Below are positions 1-7,105 of a stretch of 21,731 nucleotides of DNA, one piece after another; the first letter of the stretch is position 1, and each line of letters starts with the position of its first letter. The position numbers were made by a program, and so were the translations under genes. This DNA is from Christensenella sp. UBA3770. GTDB lineage: Bacteria; Bacillota; Clostridia; Christensenellales; CAG-1252. The notes below the pieces were generated by a model. That model had not been told where the DNA came from. It ran no database searches and was given only the letters and a program-made list of their open reading frames with translations. The stretch spans positions 1 through 21,731 of the forward strand of contig DFFS01000012.1 of the NCBI GenBank assembly GCA_002371075.1, in the 5' to 3' direction.

Positions 1-360
1 AAGGGACGCCCAAATGCTGTTTTTGGAAGGATCGTTAAGAACGATTGCCGGAAAAGCGTTTGCCGGAGCATCCTCGTAGATCTTTTCGATCGGATCGGAA
101 CGATTGGGCACGTAAACGTATGCGTCGGGATTGTTGGAGATGGACTTGGACGAAGTGCCGACGTACAGCACGTTCATCTTGTAATTGCCCTCCAAATAAA
201 CGCTTTTGATCTTCCCTTCCTTGAGTTTAACGAAAAACTCGTCGTAGGAAAGCTCCTCGGGGTGCTGCATAAACACCTCGACAAGCACGACCGCAACGAT
301 GATGCAAACCAAGATCGCCACGATGATGCCGATGGTCCTTGAAGCCTTGCTCTTGAACAT
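1..360 (-). CDS. ftsH: FtsH membrane AAA+ zinc protease, N-terminal fragment (cut by window edge)
   Basis: The reading frame opens at ATG 360 and is still open at base 1, so only the first 120 residues are visible. They comprise a short basic start (MFKSKAS), one hydrophobic membrane segment at about residues 8-30, and then an extracytoplasmic domain containing LSYDEFFVKLKEGKIKSVYL, which reads like the SYSEF...G.V..V opening of the FtsH periplasmic domain. The fragment ends in NDPSKNSIWASL, where FtsH proteins approach their second membrane helix. FtsH degrades misfolded membrane proteins and regulators, and in spore formers it also affects sporulation. A strong ribosome site (GGAGGA, 6 nt before the ATG) fixes the start. 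The AAA+ and zinc-protease domains lie outside the window, so the call rests on the N-terminal domain only. Another FtsH_ext-bearing protein is possible but less likely. Confidence 0.72.
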   Translation of the reverse strand, partial: MFKSKASRTIGIIVAILVCIIVAVVLVEVFMQHPEELSYDEFFVKLKEGKIKSVYLEGNYKMNVLYVGTSSKSISNNPDAYVYVPNRSDPIEKIYEDAPANAFPAIVLNDPSKNSIWASL

Positions 361-412
361 TTTAAGTCCTCCGCTCGGGCGCAAAAAGCCCGCTGTTCTT
401 TTTCGTTAGTAT

Positions 413-442
413 ATTATAGCATAGGGCGAAATATATAATCAA
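413..442 (-). promoter_or_regulatory. Probable sigma-A promoter of ftsH
   Basis: On the minus strand a TTGATT (442-437) lies 18 bp from a perfect TATAAT (418-413). Predicted transcription starts near 406, giving a leader of about 45 nt. The leader can form a 5-bp GC stem (CGGGC 376-380 with GCCCG 388-392) just before the ribosome site. No separate terminator for yyaC was recognised between the two genes, so yyaC read-through into ftsH is possible. Confidence 0.55.
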
Positions 443-490
443 CAAAAGATTTGTTAAACTTATCCTATGGGGGGAAACCGCCGCGCCCCG

Positions 491-952
491 TCAAACGCAG
501 GGCGAAAGCACCTCGGAGATCATCTTTGCAATGCGATGGGCAAGCTCTTCCACAAAGGAGAGCGGAACGGCAAGCAGGGCGGCGTAGACGTCCTTGGGCT
601 CACTTTCCCGCGCAACCACGCCCACAATGCCGATGTCGCCGATCTTCGCGCCCTCGCGCTCCATCGCGCCGCCCGCTTTTATGCCACCTTTTTTTAAGCG
701 GATGCACCCCACGTCCTCACTCTTTCCGAGCGCGGCGTCCACGGCGATCACGCGGCTTTTTCCGTGCCGCCTCCCGATCATTGAGAGATACTCGTCCAAG
801 TTGAGCCCGTTGACGCTTTCGCCCACCGCGCCGTACACGGGACAGGGCAAACGATATTTCTCCCTAAGAGCGCTGCCGACCAAGGGACCCAGCATATCGC
901 CGGACACTTTGTCGCTTCCGATACATACGACGATGGTTTCACTGTTTTTCAT
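491..952 (-). CDS. yyaC: YyaC-family sporulation protein (GPR-like fold)
   Basis: This 153-residue cytoplasmic protein has the YyaC/DUF1256 signature. Residues 7-27 contain CIGSDKVSGDMLGPLVGS, residues 38-52 contain the PVYGAVGESVNGLNL stretch, and residues 68-77 contain RVIAVDAALG. The family is related in fold to the spore germination protease GPR and to hydrogenase maturation proteases. The conserved acidic residues here are D14, D19 and D72. YyaC genes are found in spore formers and their exact substrate is not established. The frame is open further upstream, but ATG 952 is chosen because family homology begins at residue 5. The ribosome site is weak (TAGG 3 nt before the ATG). An AATAATA resembling a forespore-sigma -10 lies 5 nt upstream of the ATG. 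The gene is divergent from the cvpA-like gene and 130 bp ahead of ftsH. Confidence 0.85.
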   Translation of the reverse strand: MKNSETIVVCIGSDKVSGDMLGPLVGSALREKYRLPCPVYGAVGESVNGLNLDEYLSMIGRRHGKSRVIAVDAALGKSEDVGCIRLKKGGIKAGGAMEREGAKIGDIGIVGVVARESEPKDVYAALLAVPLSFVEELAHRIAKMISEVLSPCV

Positions 953-1031
953 ACGCCTATTATTGACGGCTTTTTTGAAAAAACTCAGCGGCGGCAATAT
1001 TCGACGGAAAAAGCATTTTCCCTTTATAATG

Positions 1032-1061
1032 TTGCATTCGGCGCGCGGAATAGTATATAAT
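1032..1061 (+). promoter_or_regulatory. Promoter of the cvpA-like gene, immediately before the ATG
   Basis: TTGCAT (1032-1037), an 18-bp spacer and a perfect TATAAT (1056-1061) form a good vegetative promoter. The -10 box ends 6 nt before ATG 1068, so the expected +1 falls on or next to the start codon. No ribosome site precedes that ATG. Either the mRNA is leaderless or translation starts at the second in-frame ATG at 1077. Confidence 0.5.
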
Positions 1062-1067
1062 GACAGC

Positions 1068-1826
1068 ATGGGAATTATGGATTTTGTGATTATCGGCGCA
1101 GCGGTCTTGTTTGCGCTCATAGGCCTCATCAAAGGCGGCGCGAAGATGTTCTTCGGGCTGTTTATGCTTTTGATCATTATGATCGGATCCGCCTTTATCT
1201 CAGCAGCCGTCTGCCCGCTGTTTTTGCGTAGCGAAAAGGACGGCGCCGTTTCCTACACTGGTGCGGCAACGGTTTTGATGGATCCGCTTGGCGGCGCCCT
1301 CCCTTCGGATGGAGATATTGGCGTTTTCCTTGATACCGAAGTCACCCGAAAGGCGGATGGCGAGCTGTACGTCGGCGAGGTCAAACTCAAAGACGCCGTC
1401 ACCGAAAAAGTCCCTTACGTGGGCAGCTTTGTCGCATCTTTCGTTGAAAGCGCAGCCTATCCCGGCGAGACGCTTCGCACGACCTTTGCGTATAAGATCA
1501 CGGAGTATATTTACGAAACCGTCCTTTGGCTGATCCTTGTGATCGGACTGGCGATCGTCCGCAACATTTACCGCAAAAAGCTGTTTGTCTATTTGGATAA
1601 GCACCCCGGCCCCAGCAAGGTGGACCGCGCGATCGGCTTGGTGATCAACCTTGTGTTGCTGCTTGTGATCCTGTGGGGCGTCGGCGCCCTGATCGCGCAC
1701 TATGACGACGGCACCAACTGGGCAAACTCGGCGGACGCATTTTTGATCAACGGCGTGATCGCAAAGCCCTTGATGGCAAACAACCCGCTGTTGAAGCTGA
1801 TGAACGTCACGCTCCCCGTCGCTTGA
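1068..1826 (+). CDS. CvpA-family (colicin V production-like) membrane protein
   Basis: The protein has 252 residues. Membrane segments lie at about 5-22, 27-50, 148-166 and 188-210, with an extracytoplasmic or polar loop at about 52-140. Starting with MDFVIIG, continuing to a small-residue helix ending in IGLIKGGAK, and having a late PGPSKVDRAIG turn before the last helix is typical of CvpA-like proteins. The family includes E. coli CvpA, needed for colicin V export, and poorly understood Gram-positive homologues. It is longer than usual because of the 52-140 insert. The start could be ATG 1068 or ATG 1077. The open frame upstream is rejected because it is antisense to yyaC. It is followed 13 bp later by the acyltransferase-like gene and is probably co-transcribed with it. 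The biochemical role is unknown. Confidence 0.65.
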   Translation: MGIMDFVIIGAAVLFALIGLIKGGAKMFFGLFMLLIIMIGSAFISAAVCPLFLRSEKDGAVSYTGAATVLMDPLGGALPSDGDIGVFLDTEVTRKADGELYVGEVKLKDAVTEKVPYVGSFVASFVESAAYPGETLRTTFAYKITEYIYETVLWLILVIGLAIVRNIYRKKLFVYLDKHPGPSKVDRAIGLVINLVLLLVILWGVGALIAHYDDGTNWANSADAFLINGVIAKPLMANNPLLKLMNVTLPVA

Positions 1827-1839
1827 TTTGATCCTTGGA

Positions 1840-3063
1840 ATGAAAAGTTACCCCCTTGATCTGTCCGCTCTTGCATACCCGATGATGCGGACGAGAAAGA
1901 CGCAAAGCAACTTTCACTTTTCGGCAGAGCTTGCCGATACGGTCGATCCCGACATTTTAAAACAAAGTTTGGTTGAAACGCTGGCGCGCTATCCCGTTTT
2001 TAAAACGCGGGTCGCGCCCTCTTTCTTTTGGCATGTGTTTAAAGAGAACGACGCGCCTCTCCTTGTAAAGGAGAATGAGCTGCCGCCGCTGCTCCCTTTT
2101 AAAAAAGCGGATACCAACCGCTATCCTTTCCGACTGGCTTATAAGGGGCGAGAGATCGTTTTGGAGGTGTTTCACGCCGTCACGGACGGCAACGTCGGCG
2201 CCTTGTTTATGACGGATCTGCTGACCCGCTACGCCGAGATCAAAAAGGGAATGCAAACAAGCCTTCTACCCGAGCGAAATTTGGTTTGGGAAGACGCGTT
2301 TTTGCGCTACGGAAAAAAGAAAAAGCTCCGCGACGTCTCCTTAAAAAGATACAACGGCGAAAGCGTTTACGCACTTGGAAAACAAGGAAAATACCGCCCC
2401 TATCCCGAGTTGCTTTGCCAAGAGATCCCCTTGCATGAACTCAAAGCGGCGGCAAAAAGGTTTGACGTCACCGTCACCGAATTCGTTGCCGCATGCTATG
2501 TCCTTGCCGCTTTGGAAAAGGAGCCGTTGCCTCTGAAAAAACCGCTTTGTTTGTTTATCCCCGTTGACCTACGCCGTTTCTTCCCCACAGACACCATGCA
2601 AAACTTTGTGTGTTTTGAAAGGATCTATTTGAAAAAAGGAGAAAGCGACCTGAGTTTTTCGCACGTCCTCGGCGTAGTAAAGGGGCAATTTGCCGCTAAG
2701 ATCACAAAGGAAAACATGCAAGAGCACCTGGACGACGTGGTGCGTTGTTTTACGCTGCCCGTTTTAAAATACCTGCCGCTTTTTGTCAAGCAACCCTGTT
2801 TCAAACTGGCAAAAGCCCTGATGAACAAAGTGCGCCAAACCGCCATTTTGTCCAACGTCGGCGCCTTTTGTCTGCCCGAAATCGCAACGAGCGTGGTGAA
2901 AAACGTAAGATTCTTTTTAAACGTCGGCAAAAACGCCCCGATCAACCTTGCGATCTCAACCTACAACGACATTTGCAACGTCACGGTGACCAACGGGCTT
3001 GAAGGGGACGAGATCCCCGCGCGTTTCTTCAAACTCTTGAAGACCCTCACACAAAATAACTGA
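1840..3063 (+). CDS. Condensation/acyltransferase-superfamily protein (alcohol acetyltransferase-like)
   Basis: The protein has 407 residues from ATG 1840. A TTG at 1828 in the same frame would add four residues. It opens with YPLDLSALAYPMM, has LARYPVFKTR at about 49-58, and carries FHAVTDG at 111-117. This matches the HxxxDG core of the chloramphenicol acetyltransferase/condensation-domain fold, with H112 as presumed general base and D116 structural. The C-terminal half contains AILSNVGAF and a late INLAISTYNDICNVTVTNG strand, where these proteins close the acceptor tunnel. The first His of the usual HHxxxDG is Phe, as is common in this stand-alone clostridial subgroup. No signal peptide is seen, so it is probably cytoplasmic or membrane-peripheral. 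Acceptor and acyl donor cannot be read from the sequence. It follows the CvpA-like gene directly and its last 17 bases overlap the end of uppP on the other strand. Confidence 0.68.
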   Translation: MKSYPLDLSALAYPMMRTRKTQSNFHFSAELADTVDPDILKQSLVETLARYPVFKTRVAPSFFWHVFKENDAPLLVKENELPPLLPFKKADTNRYPFRLAYKGREIVLEVFHAVTDGNVGALFMTDLLTRYAEIKKGMQTSLLPERNLVWEDAFLRYGKKKKLRDVSLKRYNGESVYALGKQGKYRPYPELLCQEIPLHELKAAAKRFDVTVTEFVAACYVLAALEKEPLPLKKPLCLFIPVDLRRFFPTDTMQNFVCFERIYLKKGESDLSFSHVLGVVKGQFAAKITKENMQEHLDDVVRCFTLPVLKYLPLFVKQPCFKLAKALMNKVRQTAILSNVGAFCLPEIATSVVKNVRFFLNVGKNAPINLAISTYNDICNVTVTNGLEGDEIPARFFKLLKTLTQNN

Positions 3064-3793
3064 GCACGCCGAGAAGAAAGGTGTACGGCACAAAGGGCAT
3101 CAGCCCTTTTTTTGTTTTTCCGAGCATAAATTTAACGGCAAAAACGCCGCTTACAAACGCCGCAAGCGCCGCCACGATGATCTCGCCCGTTTCCGCACCC
3201 GCCGCGGAGAACCCGCTCTCTATGCCCTCCAGCAAGAACCCGCCTATGATGACGGGGATGGAAAGCAAAAAGGAAAAGCGCGCCGCGCGCTCCGTGGACA
3301 CGCCGAAACATCGCGCCGCCCAGATCGTGGAGCCGCTGCGCGACACGCCGGGAAGCACGGCGATCCCCTGCACGAAACCCGTAAACAAGGCGATCCTTAG
3401 GCTTACGGTTGTCCCTACGCGCTCCCTACAAAGCCTTTCGGAAGCGAACAAAAGCGCGGACGTCAAAAGAAATCCGAAGCCAAGCAGCCGTCCCATCAAA
3501 AGCTCCGGAAAAAGCTTCTTGAAAACAAAGGCGACGACGACGGTCGGCAGCGACGCCGCAAGGATGTATTTGCCATCCCCCTTAATGGGGTGAGCCAAAA
3601 GATCCCAAACCTCCCGCCGCATCACGACAAGCAAAGCGCAAAGGGTGGCGACGTGCAGCGCCAGGTTGTAAAACACCGAGGCGGGCGCGACGGAAAGCTT
3701 TGCCAAAAGCGCCAAATGCCCGCTGCTGGACACAGGCAAAAACTCGGTGACCCCCTGCGTAACGCCGACGAGCAGCGCTTTCCAATACTTCAT
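3047..3793 (-). CDS. uppP: Undecaprenyl-diphosphate phosphatase (UppP/BacA)
   Basis: The protein has 248 residues and is almost entirely hydrophobic. The two BacA signatures are intact: GVTEFLPVSSSGHL at about 14-27 (catalytic E17, with H26) and LPGVSRSGSTI at 147-157 (R152). UppP removes a phosphate from undecaprenyl diphosphate at the outer membrane face, recycling the lipid carrier for peptidoglycan and wall polymers. Excess enzyme gives bacitracin resistance. At 248 residues it is slightly shorter than the usual 265-275. A clear ribosome site (GAAAGGGGG about 5 nt before the ATG) supports the start. The gene is divergent from ychF and its stop overlaps the acyltransferase gene by 17 bp. 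Confidence 0.95.
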   Translation of the reverse strand: MKYWKALLVGVTQGVTEFLPVSSSGHLALLAKLSVAPASVFYNLALHVATLCALLVVMRREVWDLLAHPIKGDGKYILAASLPTVVVAFVFKKLFPELLMGRLLGFGFLLTSALLFASERLCRERVGTTVSLRIALFTGFVQGIAVLPGVSRSGSTIWAARCFGVSTERAARFSFLLSIPVIIGGFLLEGIESGFSAAGAETGEIIVAALAAFVSGVFAVKFMLGKTKKGLMPFVPYTFLLGVLSYFV

Positions 3794-3829
3794 TTAAGCC
3801 CCCTTTCTTCGCCTTTTATCGTAATCCGG

Positions 3830-3858
3830 TTGATTTCCGCGCGCGAAGATTGTATAAT
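3830..3858 (+). promoter_or_regulatory. Promoter of the ychF-argS operon
   Basis: TTGATT (3830-3835) is separated by exactly 17 bp from a perfect TATAAT (3853-3858). Transcription would start near 3865, leaving a leader of about 45 nt with AAAGGA about 8 nt before ATG 3910. Confidence 0.7.
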
Positions 3859-3883
3859 AGCCTTATATTTTATTGAAATTCAA
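3854..3883 (-). promoter_or_regulatory. Probable uppP promoter overlapping the ychF promoter
   Basis: On the minus strand TTGAAT (3883-3878) lies 18 bp from TATTAT (3859-3854). The -10 shares its bases with the -10 of ychF on the other strand, so the two divergent promoters would compete for polymerase. Confidence 0.45.
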
Positions 3884-3909
3884 CGGCAGTTATGCCAAAG
3901 GACTGAAAA

Positions 3910-5001
3910 ATGAAACTCGGTATCGTAGGTCTCCCCAACGTGGGCAAATCCACCCTTTTCAACGCGATCACTTCCGCAGGAGCGGAGTGTCAAAACTATC
4001 CTTTCTGCACGATCGAGCCCAACGTCGGCATCGTTCCCGTTCCCGACAAGCGCGTGGACGATCTTGCCGCCCTTTACAACTCGCAAAAAGTGACGCCCGC
4101 CGTCCTGGAGTTCGTGGACATCGCCGGGCTGGTCAAAGGCGCGTCCAAAGGCGAGGGGCTGGGCAACAAGTTCCTTTCGCACATTCGTGAGGTGGACGCG
4201 ATCACGCACGTCGTCAGGTGCTACGAAGACCCCAACATCACGCACGTTGAGGGGCGCATCTCCCCCAAGGACGACATTGAGATCATCGACACGGAACTGG
4301 TTCTTGCCGATCTGGAAAGCGTGGAAAAGCGCCTTGCCAAAGTGCGCACTTCCGCAAAGAGCGGCGACAAAAAGTATCTGCCGGAGATCGAGATGCTTGA
4401 AAAGATGTACAACCACCTTTCGGAAGGAAAGTCGGGCCGCAGCATCGACGCCACCGACGAGGAAAGGGAGTATTACGATTCATTGTTCCTCCTGACCACC
4501 AAAAAGGTCATTTACGTCGCAAACATCGCGGAGGGAGACATCGGCAAACCCGACAACAAGTTTGTTGCCGAAGTCAAAGAGATCGCCGAAAAGGAGAACG
4601 CAAAAGTCATCGTTCTCTCCGCAAAGGTGGAAGCGGAGCTTTCCGCTTTGGACAAGGAAGACCGCGAGCTTTTCCGTGAAGAGCTTGGCATCAAAGAAAG
4701 CGGACTTTCCCTGTTGATCACCGCAGGGTACGAGCTGCTCGGCTTGATCTCCTACCTGACCGCAGGGGAAAAGGAGACCCGCGCCTGGACCATCAAAAAG
4801 GGCACCAAAGCGCCGCAAGCCGCCGGCAAGATCCACACGGATTTTGAAAAGGGATTCATCCGTGCGGAAGTGATCTCGTACGAAGACCTGATGGAATGCG
4901 GCTCGCTGACCGTCGCCAAGGAACACGGCAAGGTACGCAGCGAAGGCAAGGATTACGTGATGAAGGACGGAGACGTCGTCCTCTTCCGCTTTAACGTATA
5001 A
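3910..5001 (+). CDS. ychF: Ribosome-binding ATPase YchF (OLA1 subfamily)
   Basis: The protein has 363 residues, the usual family length. The P-loop GLPNVGKST is at 7-15 and the switch-II DIAGLVKGA is at 70-78, with Leu replacing the catalytic Gln of classical GTPases. NIAE at 205-208 is the altered G4 motif (NxxE), which explains the family's preference for ATP over GTP. A coiled-coil insert spans about 130-190, and a TGS domain covers about the last 85 residues, ending KDGDVVLFRFNV. YchF binds the large ribosomal subunit and is linked to stress and translation control in other bacteria. It is the first gene of a unit with argS, whose ATG begins 2 nt after this stop. Confidence 0.97.
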   Translation: MKLGIVGLPNVGKSTLFNAITSAGAECQNYPFCTIEPNVGIVPVPDKRVDDLAALYNSQKVTPAVLEFVDIAGLVKGASKGEGLGNKFLSHIREVDAITHVVRCYEDPNITHVEGRISPKDDIEIIDTELVLADLESVEKRLAKVRTSAKSGDKKYLPEIEMLEKMYNHLSEGKSGRSIDATDEEREYYDSLFLLTTKKVIYVANIAEGDIGKPDNKFVAEVKEIAEKENAKVIVLSAKVEAELSALDKEDRELFREELGIKESGLSLLITAGYELLGLISYLTAGEKETRAWTIKKGTKAPQAAGKIHTDFEKGFIRAEVISYEDLMECGSLTVAKEHGKVRSEGKDYVMKDGDVVLFRFNV

Positions 5002-5003
5002 TT

Positions 5004-6692
5004 ATGAACGACAACCGCTTGATCGCATCTTTGATTCACATCGACGGCATCTCCGAGGAGGAGATCCTTTCCCTGTTGACGCAGCCCAAGGACCTTGGCT
5101 ACGCCGACGTTGCGCTCCCCTGTTTCCGCTTTGCCAAAGCGCTTAGGAGATCCCCCGTGGACATCGCAAATGCCCTTGCCGAAGAGATCTCAAAGGACCT
5201 TCCGCCCTTTCTGCTCTCCTGCACCGCACTCAACGGGTACTTAAACTTCAAATTCTCGCGCGAGGATATGGCGAAACAGACCCTTTTGACCGTCCTCAAA
5301 CAAGGGGACGACTACGGCGCATCGGAAATTGGCAAAGGCAAGACCATCTGCATCGATTACTCCTCCGTCAACATCGCAAAGCCCTTTCATATCGGACACC
5401 TTTCCTCCACCGTGATCGGCGGCGCGCTGTCCCGCATTTTCAAAAAGCTCGGCTACAACGTCGTCGGAATCAATCACCTTGGCGATTGGGGCACCCAGTT
5501 TGGCAAGATGATCGTCGCCTACAAAAAGTGGGGCGACAACGCGGACGTGGAAAAGGGAGGCGTCAAGGCGCTGCACAAGCTTTACGTCAAGTTCCACCAA
5601 GAGGCGGAAAAGGACGAGAGTTTAAACGACCTTGGCAGGGAGTATTTTAAGCGCATCGAGGACGGCGACCCCGAGTCGCTTGCCCTGTTTGAACGGTTTA
5701 AGGAGGTTTCCCTCAAGGAAGCCAACCGCGTTTACGACCGTTTGGGCATCACGTTTGAAAGCTACAACGGCGAGAGTTTCTACAACGACAAGATGCAACC
5801 CGTCTTGGATCTTTTGAAAGAGCGTGGTCTTTTGGTGGATTCGGAGGGCGCGAAAGTGGTCAACGTCGGCGACGATATGCCGCCCTGCCTGCTTGTCCGC
5901 TCCGACGGCGCCACGCTGTACGCCACGCGCGATCTTGCTGCGGCGTATTACCGCAAAAATACCTACGACTTTGACAAATGCCTGTACGTCGTAGCGTATC
6001 AGCAAAACCTGCATTTCCGTCAGGTGTTTAAGGTCATCGAGCTTCTTGGAGAGCCTTGGGCGAAGGATCTGGAACACATCGCATTCGGCATGGTGTCGCT
6101 TGCGGACGGCACGATGAGCAGCCGCCAAGGAAAGGTGGTGTATCTGGAGGACGTTTTGAACTCCGCCGTGCAAAAGGCAAAGGAGATCATTTACCAAAAG
6201 AGCCCCGACCTTGAAAACAAAGACGAGATCGCCGAACAGGTGGGCGTCGGCGCGGTGATCTTCGGCGCGCTGCAAAACAACCGCATCAAGGACATCACCT
6301 TCAGCTACGATAAGGTGCTGAACTTTGACGGTGAGACCTGCCCCTACGTGCAATACACGCACGCACGCGCAAACAGCCTTTTGGAAAAGGCGGGCGAGTT
6401 TGACGGCGCAAAGGCGGATTTCTCCGCGCTGGAAAACGCACACGAACTGGTAAGCGCCATCGCCTCCTTTGGCGACGCCATCAAGGCGGCGGCGGATAAA
6501 AGGGAGCCCAGCATCGTCACGCGTCTTGCCGTGGACGTTGCGGAGATGTTTAACAAATACTACATCGACAACCGCATTTTGAATGCGGAGCAAGGGGTAA
6601 AAGAGGCGCGCCTGCTTTTGACCTTTGCCGTCAAACAAGTGCTTAAAAACGCCTTATCCCTGTTGGGCATCGCCGCCCCCAACAAGATGTGA
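5004..6692 (+). CDS. argS: Arginyl-tRNA synthetase
   Basis: The protein has 562 residues. An N-terminal additional domain (about 1-110) contains LNGYLNFKF, typical of ArgS recognition of the tRNA D-loop. The class I catalytic core follows, with PFHIGHLSS (HIGH at 129-132), NHLGDWGTQFGKM and a KMSKS-like loop read as MSSRQGK at 371-377. The C-terminal DALR anticodon-binding domain contains YVQYTHARA and ends LSLLGIAAPNKM. It charges tRNA-Arg with arginine using ATP. No ribosome site of its own is visible, and the 2-nt gap from ychF suggests translational coupling. The last 39 bases overlap a small gene on the opposite strand. Confidence 0.97.
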   Translation: MNDNRLIASLIHIDGISEEEILSLLTQPKDLGYADVALPCFRFAKALRRSPVDIANALAEEISKDLPPFLLSCTALNGYLNFKFSREDMAKQTLLTVLKQGDDYGASEIGKGKTICIDYSSVNIAKPFHIGHLSSTVIGGALSRIFKKLGYNVVGINHLGDWGTQFGKMIVAYKKWGDNADVEKGGVKALHKLYVKFHQEAEKDESLNDLGREYFKRIEDGDPESLALFERFKEVSLKEANRVYDRLGITFESYNGESFYNDKMQPVLDLLKERGLLVDSEGAKVVNVGDDMPPCLLVRSDGATLYATRDLAAAYYRKNTYDFDKCLYVVAYQQNLHFRQVFKVIELLGEPWAKDLEHIAFGMVSLADGTMSSRQGKVVYLEDVLNSAVQKAKEIIYQKSPDLENKDEIAEQVGVGAVIFGALQNNRIKDITFSYDKVLNFDGETCPYVQYTHARANSLLEKAGEFDGAKADFSALENAHELVSAIASFGDAIKAAADKREPSIVTRLAVDVAEMFNKYYIDNRILNAEQGVKEARLLLTFAVKQVLKNALSLLGIAAPNKM

Positions 6693-6881
6693 CGACGGGC
6701 TGTTTTTGATCTCTTCCACGTACTCCGGCACTCTTTCTTCCTTGATGGGCATCGGCTTATGCCCGTCAAAGATCAAAAGAAAGGTCGGAGTTTTTTGTTT
6801 TCCCAAAACCACCTTTTCAAAGGCGACGAGACGACCTTCTCTGATCAATCTTTTGGCAACGGCGTGATAATTGTAATACAT
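6654..6881 (-). CDS. Small conserved-looking hypothetical protein
   Basis: From ATG 6881 this encodes 75 residues beginning MYYNYHAVAKRLIREGRL, followed by a beta-rich middle (TPTFLLIFDGHKPMPIKEE) and an amphipathic VPEYVEEIKNS helix. This resembles small uncharacterised clostridial proteins I recall, with a PMPI(R/K)E motif, and I cannot assign a function. The tail SSHLVGGGDAQQG lies over the argS 3' end and may not be conserved. An upstream ATG at 6917 would add 12 residues. Neither start has a convincing ribosome site. No membrane segment or cysteine cluster is present. The peptide composition is protein-like rather than like an antisense shadow. Confidence 0.55.
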   Translation of the reverse strand: MYYNYHAVAKRLIREGRLVAFEKVVLGKQKTPTFLLIFDGHKPMPIKEERVPEYVEEIKNSPSSHLVGGGDAQQG

Positions 6882-6929
6882 AGTTGCAGTATGTGTAAAA
6901 GAGCAGAAAACCCTCATTTCATTTAATTT

Positions 6930-6947
6930 TTTCGGAAATTTCCGAAA
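6930..6947. repeat. Perfect 18-bp palindrome followed by T6
   Basis: TTTCGGAAATTTCCGAAA is an exact inverted repeat lying in the AT-rich gap before the zinc-ribbon gene, and it is followed by TTTTTT (6948-6953). It could be a dimeric operator, or a weak terminator (7-bp stem, AATT loop, T tract) for plus-strand transcription coming out of argS. Confidence 0.45.
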
Positions 6948-7038
6948 TTTTTTGCGTCTCGATTCCTTTTGCTCCGCGCGCTTTGCCGCATTCCTCTCAT
7001 TATGTGAAAAAAAATATTATATATTTGGCAAAAAACTG

Positions 7039-7067
7039 TTTACAATTATATAAATTATCCATATAAT
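7039..7067 (+). promoter_or_regulatory. Promoter of the zinc-ribbon gene
   Basis: TTTACA (7039-7044), a 17-bp AT-rich spacer and TATAAT (7062-7067) make a near-consensus vegetative promoter. The leader is about 30 nt and contains AAGGAGGT (7093-7100) 5 nt before ATG 7106, a near-perfect ribosome site. High expression is expected. Confidence 0.7.
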
Positions 7068-7105
7068 AATGAAACAAAGAACAACGCCCCAAAAGGAGGT
7101 GTCTT

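Noticed and set aside
594..1067. N-terminal extension of the cvpA-like frame to 594
   Set aside because: It would be antisense to yyaC and gives a Pro/Ser-rich peptide; homology and membrane topology begin at 1068-1077.
5622..6638. A 338-codon minus-strand frame inside argS
   Set aside because: It lies wholly within argS, whose HIGH and KMSKS-like motifs are intact; the antisense peptide is without features.
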